Shown here one piece after another: positions 1 through 7,119 of a stretch of 7,119 nucleotides of DNA. Numbering within the stretch: position 1 is the stretch's first letter; the number at the start of each line of letters is the position of its first letter. Under the pieces are notes generated by a model, which did no database searches, was not told where the DNA came from, and saw only the letters and a list, made by a program, of their open reading frames with translations. Origin of the DNA: Acidobacteriota bacterium (lineage in GTDB: Bacteria; Acidobacteriota; Terriglobia; Acidiferrales; UBA7541); NCBI GenBank assembly GCA_003161495.1, contig PMOP01000402.1:616-7734 (forward strand), read 5' to 3'. The translations under genes and the position numbers were made by a program.

Positions 1-2
1 TC

Positions 3-27
3 GTAGCACAGCCACTCTTGGCTGTGC
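3..27. repeat. Single GTAG-footed hairpin (REP-like)
   Basis: A GTAG tetranucleotide at 3-6 leads directly into a perfect 8-bp stem, GCACAGCC (6-13) with GGCTGTGC (20-27), around the 6-base loop ACTCTT. A GTAG foot followed by a short hairpin is the layout of REP sequences served by RAYT (TnpA-REP) transposases; no RAYT gene is in this window. It lies downstream of the ridA stop. On the plus strand it is followed by CGCGTTTTG, so it could instead be a weak terminator for a plus-strand gene left of the window. The stem is seen directly; the REP assignment is inference. Confidence 0.5.
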
Positions 28-83
28 GCGTTTTGCCGCGGTGAACGAAGGCGCGCATCCAGGAGCGGCCGAGTTCGGCGGCT

Positions 84-461
84 TCAGAGCAACGCAATCA
101 GATCGATTTCAACACGGACATTTCGAGGCAGCCTGGGAGCTTCGACGGTTGACCGCGCAGGCGGATTTTCGTAGAAATAGCGCGAATAGACTTCGTTCAT
201 TGCCGCATAATCTTCAAAGTCGGCCAGATATACAGTCGCCTTCACCGCGTGCTGCATGGACGATCCCGCCGCTTCCACGATGGCCTTCAGATTTTCGAGC
301 ACGCGTTCGGTCTGCATCGAGGCATTGCCGTCGACAACCTGCTGCGTCTTTGGATCCAGCGCGATTTGTCCGGAAACAAACACAAATCCATTTGCGCAGA
401 CGGCCTGCGAATAGGGTCCGATGGCTTTGGGTGCCCGATCGGTTGAAACAATATCGATCAT
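84..461 (-). CDS. ridA: RidA family enamine/imine deaminase (YjgF/YER057c/UK114)
   Basis: RidA proteins are small cytosolic trimers that hydrolyse reactive enamines/imines such as 2-aminoacrylate, released by PLP enzymes like threonine/serine dehydratase, and so protect other PLP enzymes. The 125-aa product is close to the usual length of about 125-130. Family signatures are present: GPYSQA (15-20, with Tyr17), FVSGQIALDP (28-37), Asn89, and the C-terminal block PPARSTVE...LPRNVRVEID with the substrate-carboxylate-binding Arg103 and Glu118. The position of E. coli Cys107 is Thr105 here, a common variation. The frame stays open upstream to 527, but ATG at 459-461 is chosen because a strong Shine-Dalgarno (GGAGG, 467-471) sits 5 bases upstream and homologues begin at this point. 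It is the last gene of the co-directional series, 213 bases after the M1-like gene. The subgroup and true substrate cannot be settled from sequence alone. Confidence 0.93.
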   Translation of the reverse strand: MIDIVSTDRAPKAIGPYSQAVCANGFVFVSGQIALDPKTQQVVDGNASMQTERVLENLKAIVEAAGSSMQHAVKATVYLADFEDYAAMNEVYSRYFYENPPARSTVEAPRLPRNVRVEIDLIALL

Positions 462-466
462 GCGAT

Positions 467-471
467 CCTCC
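467..471 (-). promoter_or_regulatory. Shine-Dalgarno of ridA, decides the start
   Basis: Read on the minus strand this is GGAGG, 5 bases before the ATG at 461. It favours the 125-aa product over a 147-aa product starting at 527, whose extra 22 residues do not resemble the family. Confidence 0.8.
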
Positions 472-572
472 GAAGGAATAGAGTCTGTTGGAACTACTCG
501 CGAAAAAATCCACGACCGGCTGCGCAAGCGCTCAAGTAAGGCCCTTTCTAACCGCGTTGCTTACTGGATACA

Positions 573-640
573 TGTAGCGCCAGCCTTCCGGCGGGCCTGT
601 AGTTTGATTCTACAATGCCCGCCTGAAGGCGGCCGCTACA
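573..640. repeat. REPIN-like inverted pair of GTAG-footed hairpins, family A
   Basis: This is a 68-base imperfect palindrome filling much of the gap between ridA and the M1-like gene. The 24-base outer arms, 573-596 and 617-640, match in 21 of 24 positions as reverse complements. Each arm is itself a hairpin with a GTAG foot. In the left arm, GTAG (574-577) precedes a stem around loop TTCC (586-589); in the right arm, a stem surrounds loop TGAA (624-627) and is closed by CTAC (636-639). The central 20 bases also hold a small stem, TGTAG (598-602) with CTACA (610-614). Two REPs in inverted orientation is the REPIN/BIME layout. It could act as an mRNA 3' stabiliser for the M1-like gene, whose stop codon is 35 bases away. 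There is no T-tract suited to a classical terminator. Confidence 0.7.
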
Positions 641-674
641 AATTCTTTTGAAGCCTAACCTTGGTCACAAATCC

Positions 675-2150
675 CTAGTTCCGAAGCTGTGCTTTTGAAG
701 GATTCCGATAGCGAGCGCGAAATTCGCCGGGGATGTCCGGTTGAACGAGCCACGTCCGAAATACTTCTGCCAGATCTTTTTCGGATGCGTGTTCCGCTGC
801 AGATCTGAGCTCTTCATAACCGGTGTCGCTACCGGCGCGAGTATGAATGATATCGCGCAATGCGGTCCTTAAGTTGTCGTGCCCGCACAAATCTTCAAGG
901 GCCACGAAAAAAAGCGCGCCTCGATAACTGGTCGAAATTCGCTCGGCGCGCGAGTAGCCTGCCGGCGGCTCCATCAGCCGCCTGTCGGGCGCGACGGCGC
1001 GCGCATCATCGAATCGATCGATCAGGGACGCGATCATGCTGCCGCGCTGGCCAGGCCCTCGCGCCTCTGCGGCGATCACCAGGCCGAACAGTCCCATGCT
1101 CCGGCCCATCAGAATCTGCGCTTCCGGGCGTGGACGAACGAGCCAGCCAAACCACGTTCGCGCGAGTTCATATTCTGCGAGCTGCAGCACCGGATCGCTG
1201 GCAATGCCCTGCCGGAACGCGCGCGGATCGAGTAAAACGCCTTCCGGAAATGAAGTTCCTCCGGGGTCGCCAGGCGCGCCGAATTCAGCGGGCAATTCGA
1301 CGGGTGCTTCCACAATGCGAACGGCGGCTTTTCGTGTCGAAACTGGGCCGAAAAATTCTGTGAGCGCTTTCATGCTGGACGAAAGGTGATCGGCCGTTTT
1401 TTGCGCCGCAGCGTCATCCAGCGGGCGCAAGGTCCAGAACTGGACGTCGCCTTGTCTTGCGTGGATGATCATCTCCAGGTAGCGCCCTGCAATGACGTAG
1501 GGTAGAAAATCATTTTCGGGGTCGATCAAGAAGCGCCGGGCAACTTGATTTCCATCTTGGGAGAGCTTGAGAGATTTGCCGGCCGTCAGCACGCGAAAAT
1601 CCTGCGGAGCAAATACAGTCAATAATTCCTTGCCGGGTTTCGTTCCTCCCACGGCAAAAACGCCGTTCGGCGTCTGCCAGAGCGGAAGCGCGGTCTCGTC
1701 GGCGATGAAAAAACCGTTGGGCGAAGCGGCGATAGTTCCACGCGCCGAAGCTTCCGGCGTTAGATCCCATTCCGTGACGATTTTGCGTTTCTCATTTTGT
1801 CCCCAAGGAGGATTGAATGGAGCGCGCATCATCCGTGAATCTACGTCCGAACTGTGTTGCGGAGAAACTTCCGCGGATTCAATAAGGACGCGCAAGTTCT
1901 GCTCGCCAAACGCCGGCCCTTCGGGCAAACGAACTTCGAGGGAGCGGAGCGGACGATCGCCATCGTTCTCGAGTTCATCGACGACGTGAAAATGGATGAG
2001 GCCCGGGGAACCGCTGGAAACATGGATTTCAGCCTGGCGATCGGCAAATTGATAGCCCGGGCCCAAGGGATGAACGCAGCCCCCCGTGAGAATGGCGCAT
2101 GCGCCCAGGGTAGCAGGAAAAAATAAGCGCGACAACGTTTGCGCAGGCAA
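675..2150 (-). CDS. Predicted lipoprotein with degenerate M1-aminopeptidase-like domain
   Basis: The 491-aa product begins with a lipoprotein-type signal: Arg8, a hydrophobic stretch 9-22, then LTGGC with the candidate lipidated Cys25. Residues about 35-220 look like the beta-rich N-terminal region of M1 peptidases. The segment 326-335 (EYELARTWFG) aligns with the M1 motif HELAHQWFG, and about 405-475 resembles the helical M1 tail (SYRGALFF like the YEKG block with its catalytic Tyr, here Tyr409, then KDLAEVFRTWL). All three zinc ligands are changed in exact register: His to Tyr327, His to Arg331, and the Glu of the NEGF block to Arg350; only Glu328 remains. The GxMEN exopeptidase motif is also not recognisable. 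It is therefore probably not an active metallopeptidase and may bind peptides or serve a structural envelope role. The start is TTG at 2150, the first possible start after an in-frame stop; TTG at 2135 (residue 6) is an alternative that still leaves a full signal peptide. Neither has a Shine-Dalgarno. Confidence 0.8.
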   Translation of the reverse strand: MPAQTLSRLFFPATLGACAILTGGCVHPLGPGYQFADRQAEIHVSSGSPGLIHFHVVDELENDGDRPLRSLEVRLPEGPAFGEQNLRVLIESAEVSPQHSSDVDSRMMRAPFNPPWGQNEKRKIVTEWDLTPEASARGTIAASPNGFFIADETALPLWQTPNGVFAVGGTKPGKELLTVFAPQDFRVLTAGKSLKLSQDGNQVARRFLIDPENDFLPYVIAGRYLEMIIHARQGDVQFWTLRPLDDAAAQKTADHLSSSMKALTEFFGPVSTRKAAVRIVEAPVELPAEFGAPGDPGGTSFPEGVLLDPRAFRQGIASDPVLQLAEYELARTWFGWLVRPRPEAQILMGRSMGLFGLVIAAEARGPGQRGSMIASLIDRFDDARAVAPDRRLMEPPAGYSRAERISTSYRGALFFVALEDLCGHDNLRTALRDIIHTRAGSDTGYEELRSAAEHASEKDLAEVFRTWLVQPDIPGEFRARYRNPSKAQLRN

Positions 2151-2159
2151 GATGCAGCG

Positions 2160-2188
2160 ATTCTACCGGGGCGCTGGGTGCCGGTCAA
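2160..2188 (-). promoter_or_regulatory. Sigma-70-type promoter of the M1-like gene
   Basis: On the minus strand, TTGACC (2183-2188) is separated by exactly 17 bases from TAGAAT (2160-2165). Each hexamer matches the housekeeping consensus in 5 of 6 positions. Transcription would start about 2-3 bases before the TTG at 2150. This gives either an almost leaderless message or a short leader of about 18 bases if translation begins at the TTG at 2135. It is the best-formed promoter in the window and suggests that this gene is not simply read through from def. Confidence 0.6.
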
Positions 2189-2264
2189 AACTTGTTTGTC
2201 AGGATCCTTACGACTTCATTGACTGATTGCAACGAAGAATTTAGTAAAGAGGATGCGAGCGTTA

Positions 2265-2299
2265 TTTCGTGGCGCCGGCGGGACGCCGGCGCCACGAAA
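2265..2299. repeat. Perfect 16-bp inverted repeat with 3-base loop
   Basis: TTTCGTGGCGCCGGCG (2265-2280), then GGA, then its exact reverse complement (2284-2299). It sits about 60 bases beyond the def stop and about 77 bases upstream of the M1-like promoter. No T-run follows on either strand, so it is not a classical intrinsic terminator, although so strong a GC stem could pause polymerase or stabilise the def mRNA end. It lacks the GTAG foot of the other palindromes and looks like a separate element class. With the promoter at 2160-2188 it accounts for most of what can be seen in the 208-base gap 2151-2358. Confidence 0.75.
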
Positions 2300-2358
2300 A
2301 CCCCTCGATTGTGCATGGCTCGTTCTGGGAACGGTCATTTGTTGCGGCCGCACATTTT

Positions 2359-2955
2359 TTAGCTCGTTTTTAATTCCAGCTCCGACTTGATTTCGTTCAC
2401 CGGCTTGCCTTTCCAAAATTCCGCCAGGTTTTCCATAGTTGTGAAGGATCGAGCGCGCATACGATCAATGTAGAGCGTCCCATTCAAGTGATCGATCTCA
2501 TGCTGCAGAATCCGTGCATACCATCCTGAAGCTTCGATTACTTTTTCCTGTCCGTGGTCATCCAGGCAAGTGACGCGCACGGTCCGCGCCCGCGAAACCA
2601 AAGCGGAAAAACCGGAGAGGCTGAGGCAGCCCTCGAAGAATTCGGCCCGCTCATCCCCCAATTCCTCAAGAGCCGGGTTGACGAGCACGTGAAATGGAAC
2701 GGGATGGCGCTCGCGCTCCCGCAACAACGCCGCCGAAACGTCCTTGTGATATTCCTCGCGGTCTTCGATCACCGCAAGCTGCAGCCCCAGTCCCAGTTGC
2801 GGCGCCGCGAGGCCCACGCCGGGCGTTTCGCGCATGCAGCTCTGCATGGACTCAATCAATTTTTGAATTTCGCGGCTGCGTATTTCCGCGACGCTCAACG
2901 GTCGGGCGCGCTGGCGCAAAACGGGATTTCCGGCCTGCACGATTTCGAGTTTCAC
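2359..2955 (-). CDS. def: Peptide deformylase, PDF1A-like
   Basis: Removes the formyl group from the N-terminal formyl-Met of nascent proteins at the ribosome; a metalloenzyme normally using Fe2+. All three family motifs are intact in the 198-aa product: GVGLAAPQ (46-53), EGCLS (108-112, metal ligand Cys110) and QHEIDH (151-156, ligands His152 and His156, catalytic Glu153). The protein is longer than the E. coli enzyme (168 aa). Extra length lies between motifs 1 and 2 (EDREEY and a charged helix, about 64-87) and in a C-terminal tail. Those segments, together with [12 protein letters not shown] and the [12 protein letters not shown] block, resemble the PDF1A form of plant and animal organelles rather than E. 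coli Def. The start is GTG at 2953-2955, the only reasonable start codon after an in-frame stop about 50 bases upstream; the ribosome site is weak (GCGAG). No fmt neighbour is in the window. Confidence 0.95.
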   Translation of the reverse strand: MKLEIVQAGNPVLRQRARPLSVAEIRSREIQKLIESMQSCMRETPGVGLAAPQLGLGLQLAVIEDREEYHKDVSAALLRERERHPVPFHVLVNPALEELGDERAEFFEGCLSLSGFSALVSRARTVRVTCLDDHGQEKVIEASGWYARILQHEIDHLNGTLYIDRMRARSFTTMENLAEFWKGKPVNEIKSELELKTS

Positions 2956-3077
2956 GGGACTCGCAATTTCCGCTCGCGGGCCAACGCCAAACGCGCGCTT
3001 AAGAATTTAATTGCAATCTGTGAGGATATACGCGAAGCGGGCCGCGGCAAAATGAATTCGTCGCGCGGGAGGGGTCC

Positions 3078-3719
3078 TCAGCTCTTTTTGCGTGCATGTC
3101 CCTGGTATACGAAATTGTGGCCGCCCGCGGCGCGATTGCGCGCAGCGATGTAGTCGGAAACGCTTTTTTCGGAGGCGCCCTTCTGAACCATTTCCAGGAT
3201 CGTCGCGTCGCTCGCCCCGGCATTCTTCAATTCGCCGAGCTTTTCCCCGGAGAGCACAGGCAGGCCCTTCGACCGGCGTTCTGCAACCGCCAGAATAATT
3301 TTGTCGGACAGCCCGGCGAGGCGCATCGCCTGGGCTTCACCCGCCCAAATTCCCAATTGGTTGAGCCGCGCAAGTTCCAGGACGGTTTGTTCCGACGAGC
3401 CGGCATTCAATAGATTCGCAATGGATTGCCCATCGTCAAACTCCTGCTTGTGATCGCGCGCCAGTTTGATCAAGACGACGGTGGACGGATCGGTCAGGCC
3501 GGCCTGGTGCGCCGTGGTGAGCTCGCCAATTTCCGCGTTGGAGACGTTCAGGGTCTTCAGTTGCGGCACGCTGTCCAGCCACATGGCCATCTGATCGGAT
3601 TGCTCCGTGTCCGCCTTTTGGGTGGACTTGCAGGACGCCATGGCGAGTACGAATGCCAGCAGCAATCCACCGGACAGACAGCGGGAGAGATAGAAACGCC
3701 GTGAGCGCTGAAAGGGCAT
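3078..3719 (-). CDS. Predicted lipoprotein with four AG-type helical repeats
   Basis: I do not recognise a named family. The 213-aa product starts with Arg-rich residues 1-13, a hydrophobic segment about 17-27 and the lipobox LAMASC with Cys30, so it is probably a lipoprotein; Lys31 and Ser32 follow the Cys. After a polar linker (31-45), the mature protein contains four copies of a degenerate helical unit of the form L-x-x-A-G-x-S/T-D-x-x-I/V-L-x-L. The AG dipeptides are at 73-74, 106-107, 135-136 and 167-168, about 29-33 residues apart. The C-terminus (184-213) is basic and polar. There are no catalytic motifs, so a protein- or surface-binding role is more likely than an enzyme, but this is inference. 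The ATG at 3719 has no Shine-Dalgarno; a TACAAT hexamer ends 6 bases upstream. It lies 122 bases before def, and its start is 145 bases after the rel stop. Confidence 0.85.
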   Translation of the reverse strand: MPFQRSRRFYLSRCLSGGLLLAFVLAMASCKSTQKADTEQSDQMAMWLDSVPQLKTLNVSNAEIGELTTAHQAGLTDPSTVVLIKLARDHKQEFDDGQSIANLLNAGSSEQTVLELARLNQLGIWAGEAQAMRLAGLSDKIILAVAERRSKGLPVLSGEKLGELKNAGASDATILEMVQKGASEKSVSDYIAARNRAAGGHNFVYQGHARKKS

Positions 3720-3725
3720 ATTTTC

Positions 3726-3731
3726 ATTGTA
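3726..3731 (-). promoter_or_regulatory. Possible -10 element of a leaderless message (lipoprotein gene)
   Basis: TACAAT on the minus strand, ending 6 bases before the ATG at 3719. A start of transcription 6-7 bases downstream would fall on the initiation codon itself. No convincing -35 hexamer is seen at 16-18 bases. The gene lacks a Shine-Dalgarno, which fits leaderless translation. Confidence 0.35.
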
Positions 3732-3779
3732 CCTAAGCGGGGAGAAAGCGGAGTTGCTTGTGCCTGGAAGATTAACTGG

Positions 3780-3859
3780 TTGGTAGGACAGGGTTCAGGC
3801 TGTCTGCTTTTCTACTTTTAACGATTCAAACCAAGACAGGCTGAAGCCCGTCCTACCAA
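3780..3859. repeat. REPIN-like inverted pair of GTAG-footed hairpins, family B
   Basis: This 80-base imperfect palindrome has 26-base arms (3780-3805 and 3834-3859) that match in 23 of 26 positions as reverse complements, with a 28-base AT-richer spacer. Each arm carries a GTAG foot (3783-3786; CTAC at 3853-3856) and a hairpin. The left arm pairs GACAG (3787-3791) with CTGTC (3800-3804). The right arm pairs GACAGGC (3835-3841) with GCCCGTC (3846-3852) around loop TGAA. Its arm sequence differs from the element at 573-640, but the foot, the TTCA/TGAA loop and the inverted pairing are the same. It lies 5 bases beyond the rel stop codon, so it may also protect or terminate the rel message. Confidence 0.7.
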
Positions 3860-3864
3860 TTCGC

Positions 3865-6108
<2,244 letters not shown>

Positions 6109-6116
6109 GTCCTTGT

Positions 6117-6122
6117 ATTTTA
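6117..6122 (-). promoter_or_regulatory. Possible -10 element of a leaderless message (rel)
   Basis: TAAAAT on the minus strand, ending 8 bases before the rel ATG, with 5 of 6 matches to the -10 consensus. No good -35 hexamer is found at 16-18 bases. It would place the transcription start within one or two bases of the ATG. A second, more distant promoter cannot be excluded. Confidence 0.3.
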
Positions 6123-6202
6123 TGTCTATTTGATGCTCGATGGGTGAAAAGAGTTCCCGGAGTGCTCAGAAGGAGATTGGAGGTGTACCGATAGTTGGTG
6201 TG

Positions 6203-6226
6203 GGAGTCCTGCCTTTTGGACGGGAC
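6203..6226. repeat. Weak GGAG-footed hairpin between the hypothetical gene and rel
   Basis: GGAG at 6203-6206 runs into an imperfect stem: GTCCTGCC (6206-6213) pairs with 6219-6226, with one T-G wobble and one C-A mismatch, around a 5-base loop TTTTG. GGAG is an alternative REP foot, so this may be a decayed single REP. A separate 5-bp GC stem, CGCCC (6246-6250) with GGGCG (6257-6261), lies just beyond the stop codon of the hypothetical gene and has no T-tract in its direction. Apart from the candidate -10 at 6117-6122, nothing else is seen in the 160-base gap. Confidence 0.25.
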
Positions 6227-6268
6227 GCGCGGGCTGCCAGGGATGCGCCCCCTCCTGGGCGGAGCTTT

Positions 6269-6853
6269 TCAGTGGTGAGCGATATGTGCCAGCGCTTCCG
6301 CTTGTACCGTCCACATTTGCAAAACCGACGCAACCAAGACACCGAGGCCGGCGGCCGTTATAGGGCCACTGAAACGCCATCGATCCGTACGGCGGATTTC
6401 GTTGCCGGCCACGAAATCCTCGCCTGAATCCGTCAAGATAATCGTAAGGGTGCCTGCTGAATCCGAATCGGCTTCAATTCGCGTGAGCGGTTGACGCCGC
6501 TCCGATCGTAGCCTCATGTCCACCAACAAAATGGAAAATCCGCCGGCTGGTGCAGCGCGATTGGGGTCTGGCTCCGTTTCAAGTTCCTTCGCACGCGCGT
6601 CTTCCGAATCGAGTTGCGAGTGGCTTCCCAGCGATAACAGGACGTCGGCTAAATCGCGCACATCCCCGCTAAACCCATCGATTATGAGGGGCGGCGGATA
6701 GATTCCGGGCCGGAGCGAGTGATTCACAGCGGGGTGCCCGGTTTCCGCATGCTTTTCCCGCAAGCGAGCGGCAAGACCGTTTAGCGAGTCCGGTATAAGG
6801 CTCGGGGTGGAGTATTGCATTTTCGTGCGTTTACGTTCCGCGCCATTTTCCAT
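6269..6853 (-). CDS. Hypothetical protein with C-terminal membrane segment
   Basis: I do not recognise a family. The 194-aa product has a charged N-terminus (1-12), a proline-containing stretch (17-60) ending in IYPPPLIIDGF, and a short leucine-rich helix (66-76). An acidic linker follows (80-100), then a compact hydrophobic/charged block (104-160) containing FSILLVDMRL, TLTIILTDSGEDF and RRTDRWRFSG. There is one predicted membrane helix at about 163-183 and a short tail ending in His-rich AHIAHH. There is no signal peptide, so it looks like a cytosolic domain tethered by one C-terminal helix, with orientation not certain. The ATG at 6853 is supported by a purine-rich Shine-Dalgarno (GAGGGGG, 6858-6864) 4 bases upstream; Met12 is a possible alternative start. 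It is co-directional with rel, 160 bases upstream of it. Coding status is supported by the ribosome site, the open frame and the membrane segment; no function can be assigned. Confidence 0.7.
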   Translation of the reverse strand: MENGAERKRTKMQYSTPSLIPDSLNGLAARLREKHAETGHPAVNHSLRPGIYPPPLIIDGFSGDVRDLADVLLSLGSHSQLDSEDARAKELETEPDPNRAAPAGGFSILLVDMRLRSERRQPLTRIEADSDSAGTLTIILTDSGEDFVAGNEIRRTDRWRFSGPITAAGLGVLVASVLQMWTVQAEALAHIAHH

Positions 6854-7119
6854 GTTGCCCCCTCGCTCTTCTGGCCTGCTTCCCCATCAAATATAAAAAT
6901 CACCGCGAAACAACTCTGCCCGCGCATGAGATTCCGAATGCATTTCACGGCAAACGGGGAAGCCCGGGGAAGCCTGGTTATGTCGCGTTACGATAGGCTG
7001 AGATAAATCGGACCCTTGATTGCCCCGCAATCCATTTCCCTTTTGAATTCGATTGGTACAATTTTTTCAAGAAGCGACAACTACTTTTTCGCCGGAGAAT
7101 CGCTCCTGAGGCTGATGCT
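6854..7119. other. 266 bases with no supportable gene
   Basis: This is the upstream region of the hypothetical gene. The first part holds its Shine-Dalgarno (6858-6864) and an AT-rich patch (6886-6900) with TATATT on the minus strand (6890-6895), a possible -10 without a good -35. The last 50 or so bases could be the 3' end of another minus-strand gene. Two minus frames end close to the window edge (stops at about 7067 and 7081), but the remaining 12-16 codons are too few to recognise. I see no tRNA, repeat or clear terminator here. Confidence 0.5.

Noticed and set aside
41..481. Plus-strand open frame overlapping ridA
   Set aside because: Arg/Pro/Ser-rich composition without family features; the minus strand is a clear RidA with a strong ribosome site.
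1841..2188. Minus-strand frame overlapping the start of the M1-like gene, raising the question of a frameshifted N-terminus
   Set aside because: It lacks a credible start and does not continue M1-like similarity. The annotated frame already provides a complete lipoprotein signal with Cys25, so no frameshift is needed.
2554..3153. Plus-strand 199-codon frame across def and the def upstream region
   Set aside because: Antisense to an unmistakable deformylase; the extra length over the gap 2956-3077 is chance in GC-rich DNA.
7043..7062. TTGAAT followed by TACAAT on the plus strand as a promoter
   Set aside because: The spacer is only 8 bases, far too short for a sigma-70-type promoter, and no plus-strand gene follows within the window.
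7067..7119. Short C-terminal remnant of a minus-strand gene at the right edge
   Set aside because: Two frames end within 12-16 codons of the edge, and neither can be distinguished from chance without sequence beyond the window.

Overview
The window reads as a chromosomal core region of a GC-rich bacterium. My best guess is Acidobacteriota (Acidobacteriia/Terriglobia-like), from the protein styles, the spacing of co-directional genes and the GTAG-footed intergenic palindromes. This is a judgement from memory, not a search. No tRNA, rRNA, CRISPR array, transposase, integrase or phage gene is visible.

All six supported genes lie on the minus strand, so in transcription order (right to left) they are: a 194-aa hypothetical protein with one predicted membrane segment near its C-terminus (6269-6853); a full-length bifunctional (p)ppGpp synthetase/hydrolase, Rel (3865-6108); a 213-aa lipoprotein with four internal helical repeats (3078-3719); a peptide deformylase resembling eukaryotic organellar PDF1A (2359-2955); a 491-aa lipoprotein with an M1-aminopeptidase-like fold signature whose zinc ligands are all replaced (675-2150); and a RidA-family enamine/imine deaminase (84-461). 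The right-hand 266 bases (6854-7119) hold only the upstream region of the hypothetical gene and no supportable gene. Gaps between genes are 122-213 bases with no overlaps, so several independent transcription units are as likely as one operon.

How the genes fit together: Rel (stringent response), Def (removal of formyl from nascent N-termini) and RidA (clearing reactive enamines made by PLP enzymes) are housekeeping functions tied to translation and amino-acid metabolism. The two lipoproteins are envelope proteins of unknown role. I see no defence, mobile or biosynthetic system, and nothing that I would call a new multi-gene system.

The most interesting signals are: (1) the M1-like lipoprotein with a degenerate HEXXH...E site in exact register; (2) GTAG-footed hairpins, two of them arranged as inverted REPIN-like pairs from two different sequence families, plus a perfect 16-bp palindrome, all in intergenic gaps; (3) three genes with a TANAAT hexamer 6-9 bases before the start codon and no usable Shine-Dalgarno, suggesting leaderless transcripts; (4) the eukaryote-like deformylase.
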